Assembly (NCBI RefSeq): GCF_003285005.1
Contig: NZ_QMFA01000033.1
Location: 30,865 to 82,409, forward strand
Direction of reading: 5' to 3'
Source: Paenibacillus sp. YN15
Lineage (GTDB): Bacteria > Bacillota > Bacilli > Paenibacillales > NBRC-103111
Length of the DNA stretch: 51,545 nt
A program made the translations under genes and the position numbers. This document shows positions 33,488 through 40,648 of this stretch, piece after piece; the stretch's first letter is position 1; each line of letters starts with the position of its first letter. A model generated the notes under the pieces. The model saw only the letters and a list, made by a program, of their open reading frames with translations. It ran no database searches and was not told the origin of the DNA.

Positions 33488-33606
33488 TCCGTTATTTTGC
33501 AAAAATTCCCCCTTTTTTCTCCTTCGCGGACTCACAATCCGTTAAGTGTGAAAAAACGAGGGAATTCCTTGTTTCTGGAGTAAAATAACGGATTCTCTGT
33601 CCGCCG
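33488..33606. repeat. Interspersed intergenic repeat, family B, copy 3
   Basis: TCCGTTATTTTGCAAAAAT (33488 onward), GCGGACTCACAATCCG and TTAAGTGTGAAAA (about 33525-33553), then AAATAACGGATTCTCTG plus TCCGC (to 33606). This is the most complete copy; CCGTTATTTT and AAAATAACGG are inverted with respect to each other. Confidence 0.7.
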
Positions 33607-33746
33607 CCAACCGTTCCCCTCTTTTTCACCCAGCAGAAGTCCTTTCCGCAACGCCGAAGCCATCCTGACACACTGCTGAAAGCAAATTTCCGCTTCCTGC
33701 CCTGTCGAAGGCTGAAAGCCAGGATAGGGCCGGCAGATTTCCACCA

Positions 33747-34625
33747 TCAATTGCCCCCACCCATGCCGCGGAAGCGGGGCGGCCGCACCGCCTCCCGCTC
33801 CACCCGGATCATCCGCCAGCCGGCGAAAGCCAGCACTCCGGCAATGACCAGGCCGATGGTCAGGGTCCATAGAATAGGCTGATCCGGCTCCACAATCGGC
33901 AAATAAACGGATTGGTCATCCCCTTTGCGGAACAGGGCCGAGAGGGTTTCCCGCCATTGCCGGATGCCTCCCTCCAGCGCTTCCTTCTGGAAGGCGGCAG
34001 GCTCCACCTGCTTCGCAAAAAAAGCCAGCAGCGAATCCATCCGCTCCGCCTCCTCGGGAGTGCGGCTGATCCACACGGAGGGCCGGATGGCGTCATAATG
34101 GCCGTTCAGCGCAACAAAAGCCGCTTTGGCGGCCGCCTGGTTCCCCTTGGATGCCGCCTCCTCCAGACGGGCGGTGTCGCCGCTTAACACTTTATAATAA
34201 TGGAGCCACATGGGCTGTTTTTTGTGGGTAAGGGCATCTGCAGCCAGCTTCAGCCGCGCCGCCGCGTGAACAACCTTCTCCGGCTCCAGGCTGGCCGCGT
34301 TGAACTGGCGCTTGGCCTCCACCACGGCATCCGTCAGCGCATCCACTCCCTCTATGCCGGTCACGCCGGCATAAGAAGCGGAAGCCGCCAGGTTTCCGAA
34401 TTCCTCCAGCGCCTTCCTGGCCTCCAGATATTGTCCGGCGGCGGCATGCTTGTACAGCTCGTCGGCTTTTACATTCAGCGCTTGCAGCTGTGCGGATTCT
34501 TCCGCCAACGGCATCTCCATGCTTTTTACGCCTTCCGCCTGTTCCCGCCCGCAGCCAGCCAGGACCAGCATCACTATCAACCCCAGCAGGCAGAGCGGGA
34601 TTGTACATCTTCTACGAATCATCAT
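33747..34625 (-). CDS. ypjB: Sporulation protein YpjB-like lipoprotein with C-terminal membrane anchor
   Basis: 292 residues. Signal MMIRRRCTIPLCLLGLIVMLVLAGC ends in a good lipobox (LAGC, Cys25). The central ~200 residues are helical, with repeated Ala/Glu/Lys heptad-like stretches (ADELYKHAAAGQYLEARKALEEF, VVHAAARLKLAADALTHKK), and a second membrane segment is near the C-terminus (LWTLTIGLVIAGVLAFAGW, about 252-270) with an Arg-rich tail. This matches YpjB of spore formers, which is annotated as a sporulation protein of unknown mechanism. Adjacent to ypjA as in B. subtilis. SD GGGGGG is upstream of the ATG. Confidence 0.8.
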   Translation of the reverse strand: MMIRRRCTIPLCLLGLIVMLVLAGCGREQAEGVKSMEMPLAEESAQLQALNVKADELYKHAAAGQYLEARKALEEFGNLAASASYAGVTGIEGVDALTDAVVEAKRQFNAASLEPEKVVHAAARLKLAADALTHKKQPMWLHYYKVLSGDTARLEEAASKGNQAAAKAAFVALNGHYDAIRPSVWISRTPEEAERMDSLLAFFAKQVEPAAFQKEALEGGIRQWRETLSALFRKGDDQSVYLPIVEPDQPILWTLTIGLVIAGVLAFAGWRMIRVEREAVRPPRFRGMGGGN

Positions 34626-34665
34626 GTGGACATCCCCCCTAAGACAAGCATATGGGGGTTTGTCC

Positions 34666-35328
34666 TTATTTAGACCGTTTTCTCCTGCCGCCGCACAGAA
34701 GCAAGGCCAAACCCAGCCCGGTTACACTGAGCAGCATGGTGAAGGCCTGGATCACGGACAGATCATCATCCAGCACGTCGGACAGATACGGGAAAATGCC
34801 GAAGCGGTAATCCGCCAGGTCATTGTACAATGTCCAGAAGGCTGCAGCAGCCAATGTGCCCTTGCGGACCTGGAAGAACCGCGCATACAACAGCGCCTCC
34901 GCCGCCATGCCGAGATGGGAGCCCACCAGCATGTAATGCTGCCAATTGAGGACATCCCCCTGGGCTTGTCCGCCAAAAATCATCGCCACCGCCCAAATGC
35001 CGTATTTAAACGACGTGACCACCGCCAATACCTCCACGAAGCTGCGGATAATCAGCGTATTGGGATTGGAAAGCCGCCGCTCGGGAGAAAGCCACAGCCA
35101 TCCGATGGCTATTGTAAAAAACAGGCTTGCCGTGGGGCTGTCCGGCACCAGCAGCACCATCCACCCCGGTTTGGTGTCCCACACCTTTTGCAGCTGGTCC
35201 CAATACCAATAGAAGCCGTAAACCGTCCCCAGGGCGTTGATCCAAAACAGACTTTTCAGCATAAAGGGAGAAACCAGTCCCTTTTCCCCCAGCCAGAATC
35301 GAGCGCTTTGTATGTATCTCTCCTGCAA
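34666..35328 (-). CDS. ypjA: DUF1405 membrane protein YpjA
   Basis: About 220 residues. Five or six membrane segments, among them FWINALGTVYGFYWYWDQL, VPDSPTASLFFTIAIGWLWL (conserved DUF1405 motif) and IQAFTMLLSVTGLGLALLLC at the C-terminus. Neighbour ypjB supports YpjA. Function unknown. The start is ambiguous: the open frame runs to 35388, a TTG lies at 35328, and the best ribosome site (AGGAG) is in front of an ATA codon at 35313 in the same frame. The residues before about 35313 show no conservation. Confidence 0.75.
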   Translation of the reverse strand: MQERYIQSARFWLGEKGLVSPFMLKSLFWINALGTVYGFYWYWDQLQKVWDTKPGWMVLLVPDSPTASLFFTIAIGWLWLSPERRLSNPNTLIIRSFVEVLAVVTSFKYGIWAVAMIFGGQAQGDVLNWQHYMLVGSHLGMAAEALLYARFFQVRKGTLAAAAFWTLYNDLADYRFGIFPYLSDVLDDDLSVIQAFTMLLSVTGLGLALLLCGGRRKRSK

Positions 35329-35395
35329 TGTGTAATCCCGACCTTTGTCATGTAATGTGGTATGGAAGCTGAATTCATCGTACCACAAAACGGCA

Positions 35396-35440
35396 AAAAA
35401 AAGACTTACGAAATTAAGAGATCATTTCATAAGTCTTTTT
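35396..35440. terminator. Hairpin at the 3' end of the IDEAL-domain gene
   Basis: AAGACTTA/TAAGTCTT and GAAAT/ATTTC form a 13-bp stem with one mismatch, with A and T runs on both sides, so it can act in both directions. It overlaps the last codons of the IDEAL gene. Confidence 0.75.
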
Positions 35441-35614
35441 CAGCATGCGGAGTTCATTTGTCAAAAGCAGGAAGCGCTTTTCATCCCGTTTGGCCAATGC
35501 CGCATCAATTTCATGATATAATGTTTTTTCCTTATGTTTACGCACGGATTCATCCAACACCAGCTCTGCATAAAGCGACAGCATAGCTTCATAAGATGCA
35601 TACATTTTTCCCAT
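35414..35614 (-). CDS. IDEAL-domain protein
   Basis: 66 residues. The ATG at 35614 is chosen because GGAGG is 9 nt upstream; ATG 35620 is too close to it. The C-terminal half has the IDEAL domain pattern: LYHEIDAALAKRDEKRFLLLTNELRML (about 35-61, I-D-x-A-L ... D-E-x-x-F ... L-T-N-E-L). In B. subtilis such domains occur in ComK-related and ypiB-type proteins, and ypiB lies near the qcrABC/aro region. Likely a small protein-binding module. Confidence 0.8.
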   Translation of the reverse strand: MGKMYASYEAMLSLYAELVLDESVRKHKEKTLYHEIDAALAKRDEKRFLLLTNELRMLKKTYEMIS

Positions 35615-35701
35615 TGACATGAACCTCCTTGACCCTTCCCTTTGCGTTTCCGCCGCAATAGCGCTGGAGGCACAGTCATGGATGTGTCTATGGCGTTTTC
35701 T

Positions 35702-36211
35702 TCAGGAGCCCTGCCGGTACTCTTTGCTCCGGAGGATATACCCTTCGGAGGTGCGCCGCATCCGATCCAGATCCGCCTGCGTCAGTTCCCGCACCACTCT
35801 GGCCGGAGAGCCCATCGCCAGAGTGTAGGGAGGAATGGTTTTATTTTCGGTTACAAGAGATCCGGCTCCTATTAAAGCATATTCACCGATGTCTGCGCCG
35901 TTTAGTACGATAGCCCCCATGCCGATTAATGTGCCTTTGCCTATCCGGCAGCCGTGGATAATGGCGTTGTGGCCCACGGAGACATCCTCCCCCACCAGGA
36001 GGGGCTGCCCTTCATTCACATGCCCGATGCTGCCATCCTGGATATTGGAGCCCCTCCCGATAACCACCGGCGCCAGATCGCCGCGGAGCACCACATTGAA
36101 CCAAACGGAGGCCTCCTCCCCGATGCGCACATCGCCAATCAGCTTCACGCCTTCGGCAATATAAGCCGATGCCCCTATGACAGGCAAAATCCCGTTGTAC
36201 GGAATCAGCAT
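35702..36211 (-). CDS. Gamma-class carbonic anhydrase family protein
   Basis: 169 residues, left-handed beta-helix of hexapeptide repeats (VKLIGDVRIGEEASVWFN..., VVIGRGSNIQDG...), followed by a C-terminal helix. Metal ligands appear conserved: His in DGSIGHV (about 65) and two in VGHNAIIHG (about 81 and 86). Similar to YtoA, PaaY and CaiE. Carbonic anhydrase or thioester-related activity is possible; neither is proven for most members. SD GGGAG precedes the ATG. Confidence 0.87.
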   Translation of the reverse strand: MLIPYNGILPVIGASAYIAEGVKLIGDVRIGEEASVWFNVVLRGDLAPVVIGRGSNIQDGSIGHVNEGQPLLVGEDVSVGHNAIIHGCRIGKGTLIGMGAIVLNGADIGEYALIGAGSLVTENKTIPPYTLAMGSPARVVRELTQADLDRMRRTSEGYILRSKEYRQGS

Positions 36212-36273
36212 ATGTTCTCCCGCCTCTCACTTGTTTGGGGAGAATTCTATCCCATGCCCGGCGGGATTGTCAA

Positions 36274-37395
36274 TTATTTGCATTCCAGATCAAGCTTGTC
36301 CTCCTCCGGCAGCCAGGTGCCCTGGATCACGCTTTTGCCCAGAGCGGACACCTGAATGACAGTTCCCGCCCCGTCGTCGGCTCCGATCCTGACCAGTCCC
36401 AGGTGCATCAGCATAGGCAGCACCCGCGATTCCAGAATGTCACGGGGGGTGTCATAGTAATAGGGTTTGATGAGGGGACAAAGCACCTGCGCCGCCGATT
36501 CCGCCGTCACCCACCGCTCCGCCAGCCTGGAAAGCCAATGGGCCAGCGCCTGGAGATTGGGAACCGGTTCCCGGTAGAGCCGGAGCCAAAAGGTATACAA
36601 ATCCTTCACCGTCTCCCGGCCTCCCGATGCCGCCAACTCCCGCCCCGCAGGGGTCAAGCTTACCTCCGTCCCCTCTTCCTGCAGGTAGCCGTGATAAAAG
36701 CAATAGTCATAGATGAAGGAGAACCGGATGGGATACTCCCGGTACCGTCTGCCGTACCCGAAGCGCCAGGCGGTTTTGGCCACCGGCTCCTCCTGGACGG
36801 ACAGCTGGCCGATAATCTGCTGCACCTGCTTTTTATAGAGAAAGCCTTCCGCATTCACCGGCAAAGGAGACTGCATCAGATTCATCAGAAATGTCCGGAT
36901 ATCCTCCGCCAGCCGATTTTGCTCGTCCCGGTAGACCCGCGGCATGGTTTCCAGATAGTCCAGCCTTCCGGCAAAATGCCGCTCCAGCGCCTCCGTGAAC
37001 CGCCGCTTCAGATCATCGGGCACCTGGAACAGGTATTGGGTGTCCCGGGAATAGCCGTTGAACAGCCACCCCCGCTGCTTAAACCGGGTGACCAGCTCCC
37101 GCGGGTTCCACTCTCCCCCTTCCTTCTCCTCCGGCCGGGAGTTGTTGGCCCGGGCCATCAGATCCTCCAGACTGAAGGCTTTTCTTTCTTCAAATAAGAG
37201 TGAATTGAGAAATTGGATATCCGCTTTTTCCATGCCGGCCACAAGTTCATCCAGCACACGCTGGCGCCCCACTGTGGACAAAATCGACTGGATAAGCTCA
37301 TTTTTGGAATGGGTGCTGCATTCGCAGTTATAGCTCCGGGCGATGCGGCCGAGCTCTTGAATATCCGTATAATTCAGCATCTCTGCCAGGTTCAT
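36274..37395 (-). CDS. Uncharacterised conserved protein, 373 residues
   Basis: Begins at MNLAEMLNYTDIQELGRIARSYNCEC; the ATG at 37395 has GGAGGGG 5 nt upstream and replaces a longer frame from 37563 whose extra part overlaps a terminator. Residues ~10-45 look like a short helical SAP/HeH-type segment (ELGRIARSYNCECSTHSKNELIQSIL); the rest is mixed helical and repeats winged-helix-like blocks, including EYPIRFSFIYDYCFYHGYLQEEGTEVSLTPAGREL, a pattern of helicase-associated or XPB-like winged helices. No ATPase motif is visible, so it is not itself a helicase. Function unknown; monocistronic. Confidence 0.7.
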   Translation of the reverse strand: MNLAEMLNYTDIQELGRIARSYNCECSTHSKNELIQSILSTVGRQRVLDELVAGMEKADIQFLNSLLFEERKAFSLEDLMARANNSRPEEKEGGEWNPRELVTRFKQRGWLFNGYSRDTQYLFQVPDDLKRRFTEALERHFAGRLDYLETMPRVYRDEQNRLAEDIRTFLMNLMQSPLPVNAEGFLYKKQVQQIIGQLSVQEEPVAKTAWRFGYGRRYREYPIRFSFIYDYCFYHGYLQEEGTEVSLTPAGRELAASGGRETVKDLYTFWLRLYREPVPNLQALAHWLSRLAERWVTAESAAQVLCPLIKPYYYDTPRDILESRVLPMLMHLGLVRIGADDGAGTVIQVSALGKSVIQGTWLPEEDKLDLECK

Positions 37396-37474
37396 GGATT
37401 CCCCTCCTGCCAGCATTTTATTACCATTATGGAACGATCCGGCAGGATGTATACGCGGCGGAATCGCCGGCCAC

Positions 37475-37503
37475 AAAAAAAGCTCTCCCGCCAAGGGAGA
37501 GCT
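37475..37503 (-). terminator. Terminator of the sigma/anti-sigma operon
   Basis: AGCTCTCCC and GGGAGAGCT form a perfect 9-bp stem with a 5-nt loop, followed by seven T residues on the minus strand. Confidence 0.88.
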
Positions 37504-37582
37504 GATCAGACAAAGGGATGAATCCCCTTTTTGCGAGCATGCGGCTTCGTTTCGGAGCATCACATCGCTTTGGGGGGATTTT

Positions 37583-38203
37583 TTATACTCGTGTCCGGGA
37601 GAGCCAATTCATGATGAGAAGTGTGGAGATCAGGCCCAGTATGGACAAAGACAGCATATAGTCAGGCATTGAGCGCAGCGGTCCGATCTTCACCGGATCG
37701 ATAATCGTGGGACTGACGCTGGCCAGGGCGGTATTCGGCATGGAATGGACGTTCAGGGAATCCGCGGGATTAATGGTGGCTTTGGCAGCCTGGTTAATTC
37801 CGTAATCCTTGGTGGGGGCAGGCTCTGCAGAATGCTGGGTATTGTAAGCCGTATGCAGAAAGCTGACCAGAAACAAGGCGACGAAGAAGGCGGCCATCAC
37901 CGTAAGCTTCCGCCGAAGAGCGAAGGAAATGGAGTAGATCTTGTTCGTGATCGGCGTCCTCCATGCCTCCTGCTGGTAGATGCGCTTCATCACCTGATCC
38001 GATACCAGGGGAGAGGTATAGAGAACAGGCTCCGCCTCCTCCTGGGAGAGCCGGATCAAGTCGGCGCTCTCCTCCCAGATGCGGAACTCTTCCATGCAGG
38101 ACTCGCATTGCCTGATATGCTCATCCATTGCAATGCGCTCCTCATCCTCCTCGGGCAGGTCAAAATAAATGCCCAGCCGTTCTTGAATATCTTCGCATTT
38201 CAT
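37583..38203 (-). CDS. Zinc-finger anti-sigma factor
   Basis: 206 residues. N-terminal zf-HC2/ASD domain with the His-x3-Cys-x2-Cys motif DEHIRQCESC (about 27-36), which binds the ECF sigma factor. A transmembrane helix at about 97-117 (LTVMAAFFVALFLVSFL) leads to an external part, and a second helix at the C-terminus (about 183-202) would return to the cytosol. Its ATG overlaps the sigma gene stop by 4 nt. Regulated intramembrane proteolysis or ligand binding outside would release the sigma factor. Confidence 0.88.
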   Translation of the reverse strand: MKCEDIQERLGIYFDLPEEDEERIAMDEHIRQCESCMEEFRIWEESADLIRLSQEEAEPVLYTSPLVSDQVMKRIYQQEAWRTPITNKIYSISFALRRKLTVMAAFFVALFLVSFLHTAYNTQHSAEPAPTKDYGINQAAKATINPADSLNVHSMPNTALASVSPTIIDPVKIGPLRSMPDYMLSLSILGLISTLLIMNWLSRTRV

Positions 38204-38793
38204 CGTTGATTCATCCCCTCAACCTCTTCAAAGATGGGATCCGAAAAGTACGGCTCCAGCTGGAGCTTCACACTGGCCCTGGCCCGGAACAAAAGCGACT
38301 TCACGGCACTGACGGTTTGGCCCAGGATATTGGCGATTTCCTGGTAATCCATCTGTTCGTATTCCCTCAGGATCAGCGCCGAACGCTGCTTCTCCGGCAG
38401 ATTGTTGATCGCGTCCCGGACCATGCTCACCTTCTCGTTCTTGAGCATGTTCTGCTCGGGCATGGAATCCAATGGCGCGCGGGGCACATAACCCGACTCA
38501 TCCAGGGACACCCGGACATGCTTCTGCTTCCGGAGCTCGCTTAACACCGTATTTCGCGCTATGGTGTACAGCCAAGTGGAAAAGGAGGCATCCACCTCCC
38601 GGAAGGTTTGCAAACTGCGGTAAGCTTTATAAAAGGTCTCCTGGCATAAATCATCGGCCATGATTTCCATACGGGCACTCTTCAGCATGTGGAACACAAA
38701 GGCGAGTATCTTCCGCTCGTAACGACGCATCAGTTCAGCATAAAGTTCCACATTGCCGTCTTTAATTTCTCGGATTAACTGGGAATCGGTCAT
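38200..38793 (-). CDS. ECF-type RNA polymerase sigma factor
   Basis: 197 residues from the ATG at 38793, which has AAGGAGGG 9 nt upstream; the longer frame to 38844 is unsupported. Region 2 contains FVFHMLKSARMEIMADDLCQETFYKAYRSLQTFREVDASFSTWLYTIARN (about 32-80) and region 4 the helix-turn-helix YQEIANILGQTVSAVKSLLFRARASVKLQL (about 150-180). SigW-like in layout. Followed by its anti-sigma gene in a coupled pair. A GCAAC...GTATTT sequence upstream may be an autoregulated promoter. Confidence 0.92.
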   Translation of the reverse strand: MTDSQLIREIKDGNVELYAELMRRYERKILAFVFHMLKSARMEIMADDLCQETFYKAYRSLQTFREVDASFSTWLYTIARNTVLSELRKQKHVRVSLDESGYVPRAPLDSMPEQNMLKNEKVSMVRDAINNLPEKQRSALILREYEQMDYQEIANILGQTVSAVKSLLFRARASVKLQLEPYFSDPIFEEVEGMNQR

Positions 38794-38844
38794 TACAAGC
38801 AACCCTCCTTGCTTGCATCCGTCCCAGGTTTTGGCTTCACACAT

Positions 38845-38872
38845 AAATACCCCGGGCGCGGAAAAAAGTTGC
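38845..38872 (-). promoter_or_regulatory. Possible ECF-type autoregulated promoter
   Basis: On the minus strand GCAAC followed by a T-run and, 17 nt after AAC, GTATTT. The AAC core with a T-tract is typical of ECF -35 elements. It lies about 52 nt upstream of the sigma start codon. Only a suggestion. Confidence 0.35.
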
Positions 38873-39203
38873 GCTTGCTTTTATAAAAACCTTTATCTAT
38901 GTAAGGTATGGACGAATTTTTAGAATCATGACATCCGTCAGAACGGACAATGCAATTCCTTGCAACAATTATTCTAGATGAAGGGCCAAAACTCCTGCTT
39001 GCTTCGACAAAAAAGTACATGCCACACAAAACTCCCTCAATTTGGAAGCGATAATTCCCCCGCCGTCCTTCAATCGCCGCTATTTGCGGCCCTTCGGCTG
39101 TTGGAATGGAAAGTCCTGTGGAGGACACTTCCGGAATCGCTCTTTATCTATACGTTGGCGGACGGCATTAGGGTGCAGCTTCATACCGCAGCCGTATTTT
39201 CGC
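38873..39203. other. Non-coding gap upstream of the sigma gene
   Basis: About 330 bases between the candidate ECF promoter and the small RNA terminator. No ORF with a ribosome site, repeat or hairpin could be supported. Confidence 0.4.
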
Positions 39204-39230
39204 AAAAAAAAACCGCCGTTCACACGGCGG
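39204..39230 (-). terminator. Terminator of the candidate small RNA
   Basis: CCGCCG and CGGCGG form a 6-bp GC stem around TGTGAA, followed by nine T residues on the minus strand. Confidence 0.85.
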
Positions 39231-39277
39231 GTGCACATTGTGCAATTCGGATAGGAGTGGAGAGAAACCATACTGTA
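39204..39277 (-). ncRNA. Candidate small RNA (about 74 nt) with C-rich loop and CcpA-controlled promoter
   Basis: Minus-strand transcript predicted from a consensus promoter. The 5' part is unstructured and C-rich (CTCTCCACTCCTATCC), complementary to GGAG-type ribosome sites. It ends with a short hairpin TGCAC/GTGCA and a strong terminator CCGCCG/CGGCGG followed by nine T residues (39204-39230). No ORF with a ribosome site fits between promoter and terminator. The layout resembles known C-rich Gram-positive sRNAs (RsaE/RoxS, FsrA), but there is no proof that it is expressed. Confidence 0.5.
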
Positions 39278-39283
39278 GTTCTT

Positions 39284-39312
39284 ATTATATGTATCCGTTT
39301 TCAAATTGTCAA
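39284..39312 (-). promoter_or_regulatory. Consensus sigma-A promoter of the candidate small RNA
   Basis: TTGACA (39307-39312), exactly 17 bp, TATAAT (39284-39289) on the minus strand: a full match to consensus at both hexamers and spacing. Confidence 0.85.
39289..39304 (-). promoter_or_regulatory. cre site (CcpA operator) inside the small RNA promoter
   Basis: TTGAAAACGGATACAT matches the cre consensus WTGNAANCGNWWNCAW at every fixed position and lies between -35 and -10. A second cre-like sequence with one mismatch, TTGAAAACGATTCCTT, is at 39320-39335 on the plus strand, giving inverted 9-bp arms CGTTTTCAA/TTGAAAACG around the -35. Bound CcpA should repress the promoter. Confidence 0.65.
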
Positions 39313-39319
39313 CCCTTTT

Positions 39320-39511
39320 TTGAAAACGATTCCTTTTTCTTTTGGAAGCGCTATATCCCCGGCCGCGGCCTCATTCCGCCCCCATTTTTGCCGCCGTAAG
39401 AGTCGCTGAGTTCCGCAGCAGAAGGCAAACCCGCTTCATTAAAATAAGCTTATTATGCCCTCCAAGAATTTAGTTTTCGGCATGGCCGAAACTTATACAT
39501 TCTTTACGTGT
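39320..39511. other. Gap between the small RNA promoter and the tyrA terminator
   Basis: Apart from the second cre-like site at its left end (39320-39335), no gene or regulatory feature was seen in these ~190 bases. Confidence 0.4.
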
Positions 39512-39550
39512 AAAAAAAGCTCCCCGGAGAATCATTCCGGAAGAGCTTTT
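39512..39550 (-). terminator. Terminator after tyrA
   Basis: AAAAGCTC/GAGCTTTT-type arms with inner CCGGA/TCTCCGG pairing, followed by a T-run on the minus strand; just past the tyrA stop codon. Confidence 0.8.
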
Positions 39551-39559
39551 GGAAGACCG

Positions 39560-40648
39560 TTACATATGAATGGGGTAATGGGGCTTGAGCAGCTCCACGG
39601 CACGGTCCTGGTCCGGCTGATTGCGGAAGGACAGCCGCAGGATGCCCGGCACGTCGGCCCGGCTTTCGATAATTTGGATGTTGCTCAGGTTCACCCGCTG
39701 GTCGCCTAAGATAGAGGCAATATGCCCGATAATGCCCGGATGGTCCGGCACATCCACATACACATCATACAGGGAGGTCAGCACACCCTTGCGCCGCTCC
39801 GGCAGACGGCTGCGGAATTCCTTGGCGGAGCTGAAGGCATTTTCGATCCCCTCGCCGTCCTCATATTGCAGCATCCGGACAAAACGGTCCATTTCCTGGC
39901 CCCAATCCTTCAACAGGCGAAGCACCACCTGCCGGTTGTTCAGCAGAATATCCCGCCAGATGCCCGGCTCGCTGGAGGCAATCCGGGTAATATCCCGGAA
40001 GCCGCCGGCAGCCAGAGACTCGTAGAGGGAGTCCTCCCGGTTGTACCCGGCGATCTGGTTCACCAGCGCCACGGCAATAATATGGGGCAAGTGGCTGATG
40101 GCCCCGACAATATCGTCATGCTTCCGGGCGTCCACCCGGACAATCTGGGCCTTGGTCAGCCGCAGCAGCTCCTCCAGGCGTCCGTAGACCTCCTCCGGCA
40201 CCTGCTCAGAGGGAGTCAGCACATAAAAGGCGTTCTCGTAGAGATGGGACGAGGCTGCCTCCACCCCGGAACGCTCCGATCCGGCCATGGGGTGGCCGCC
40301 GATAAACCAGGCGTCCTTCCAATCCAGCCGGGCCGCCGCTTCCGCCACAGAGCCCTTGGTGCTGCCCACATCGGTAATGATGCAGCCGGGCTTTAGATTG
40401 AAGTTCTGGAGCTCCAGCAGATATTCCTCCAGATTGCCCACGGGCACGCACAGGAAAATAAAATCCGCTCCCTCCGCCGCTTCCCGCATGGAGGTAGTTC
40501 CTTCATCCACCACTTCACGCTTTAAATATTTATCTACGGAGGCTTGGCTCCGGGAATGCCCGACAATATGGAGCCCCGGCTTGCCCTTGAAGCATAGGGC
40601 CAGGGAGCCTCCCATCAGCCCTACTCCAAAAATAGCGATTTTGGTCAT
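39560..40648 (-). CDS. tyrA: Prephenate dehydrogenase with C-terminal ACT domain
   Basis: 362 residues. Oxidative decarboxylation of prephenate to 4-hydroxyphenylpyruvate, giving tyrosine. Rossmann motif IAIFGVGLMGGSLALCF (about 4-20), DVGSTKG, the substrate loop GGHPMAGSERSGVEAA (about 116-131) and SHLPHIIAVALVNQI. The last ~75 residues are an ACT domain (YDVYVDVPDHPGIIGHIASILGDQRVNLSNIQI) expected to mediate tyrosine feedback. Overlaps hisC by 4 nt, as in the B. subtilis hisC-tyrA pair. Confidence 0.96.
   Translation of the reverse strand: MTKIAIFGVGLMGGSLALCFKGKPGLHIVGHSRSQASVDKYLKREVVDEGTTSMREAAEGADFIFLCVPVGNLEEYLLELQNFNLKPGCIITDVGSTKGSVAEAAARLDWKDAWFIGGHPMAGSERSGVEAASSHLYENAFYVLTPSEQVPEEVYGRLEELLRLTKAQIVRVDARKHDDIVGAISHLPHIIAVALVNQIAGYNREDSLYESLAAGGFRDITRIASSEPGIWRDILLNNRQVVLRLLKDWGQEMDRFVRMLQYEDGEGIENAFSSAKEFRSRLPERRKGVLTSLYDVYVDVPDHPGIIGHIASILGDQRVNLSNIQIIESRADVPGILRLSFRNQPDQDRAVELLKPHYPIHM

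Noticed and set aside
39080-39304. 74-codon frame containing MVSLHSYPNCTMCT, reminiscent of a thioredoxin-fold CxxC start
   Set aside because: It runs through a strong terminator, has no ribosome site and the sequence after the CxxC is not thioredoxin-like; the region is better explained as a small RNA.
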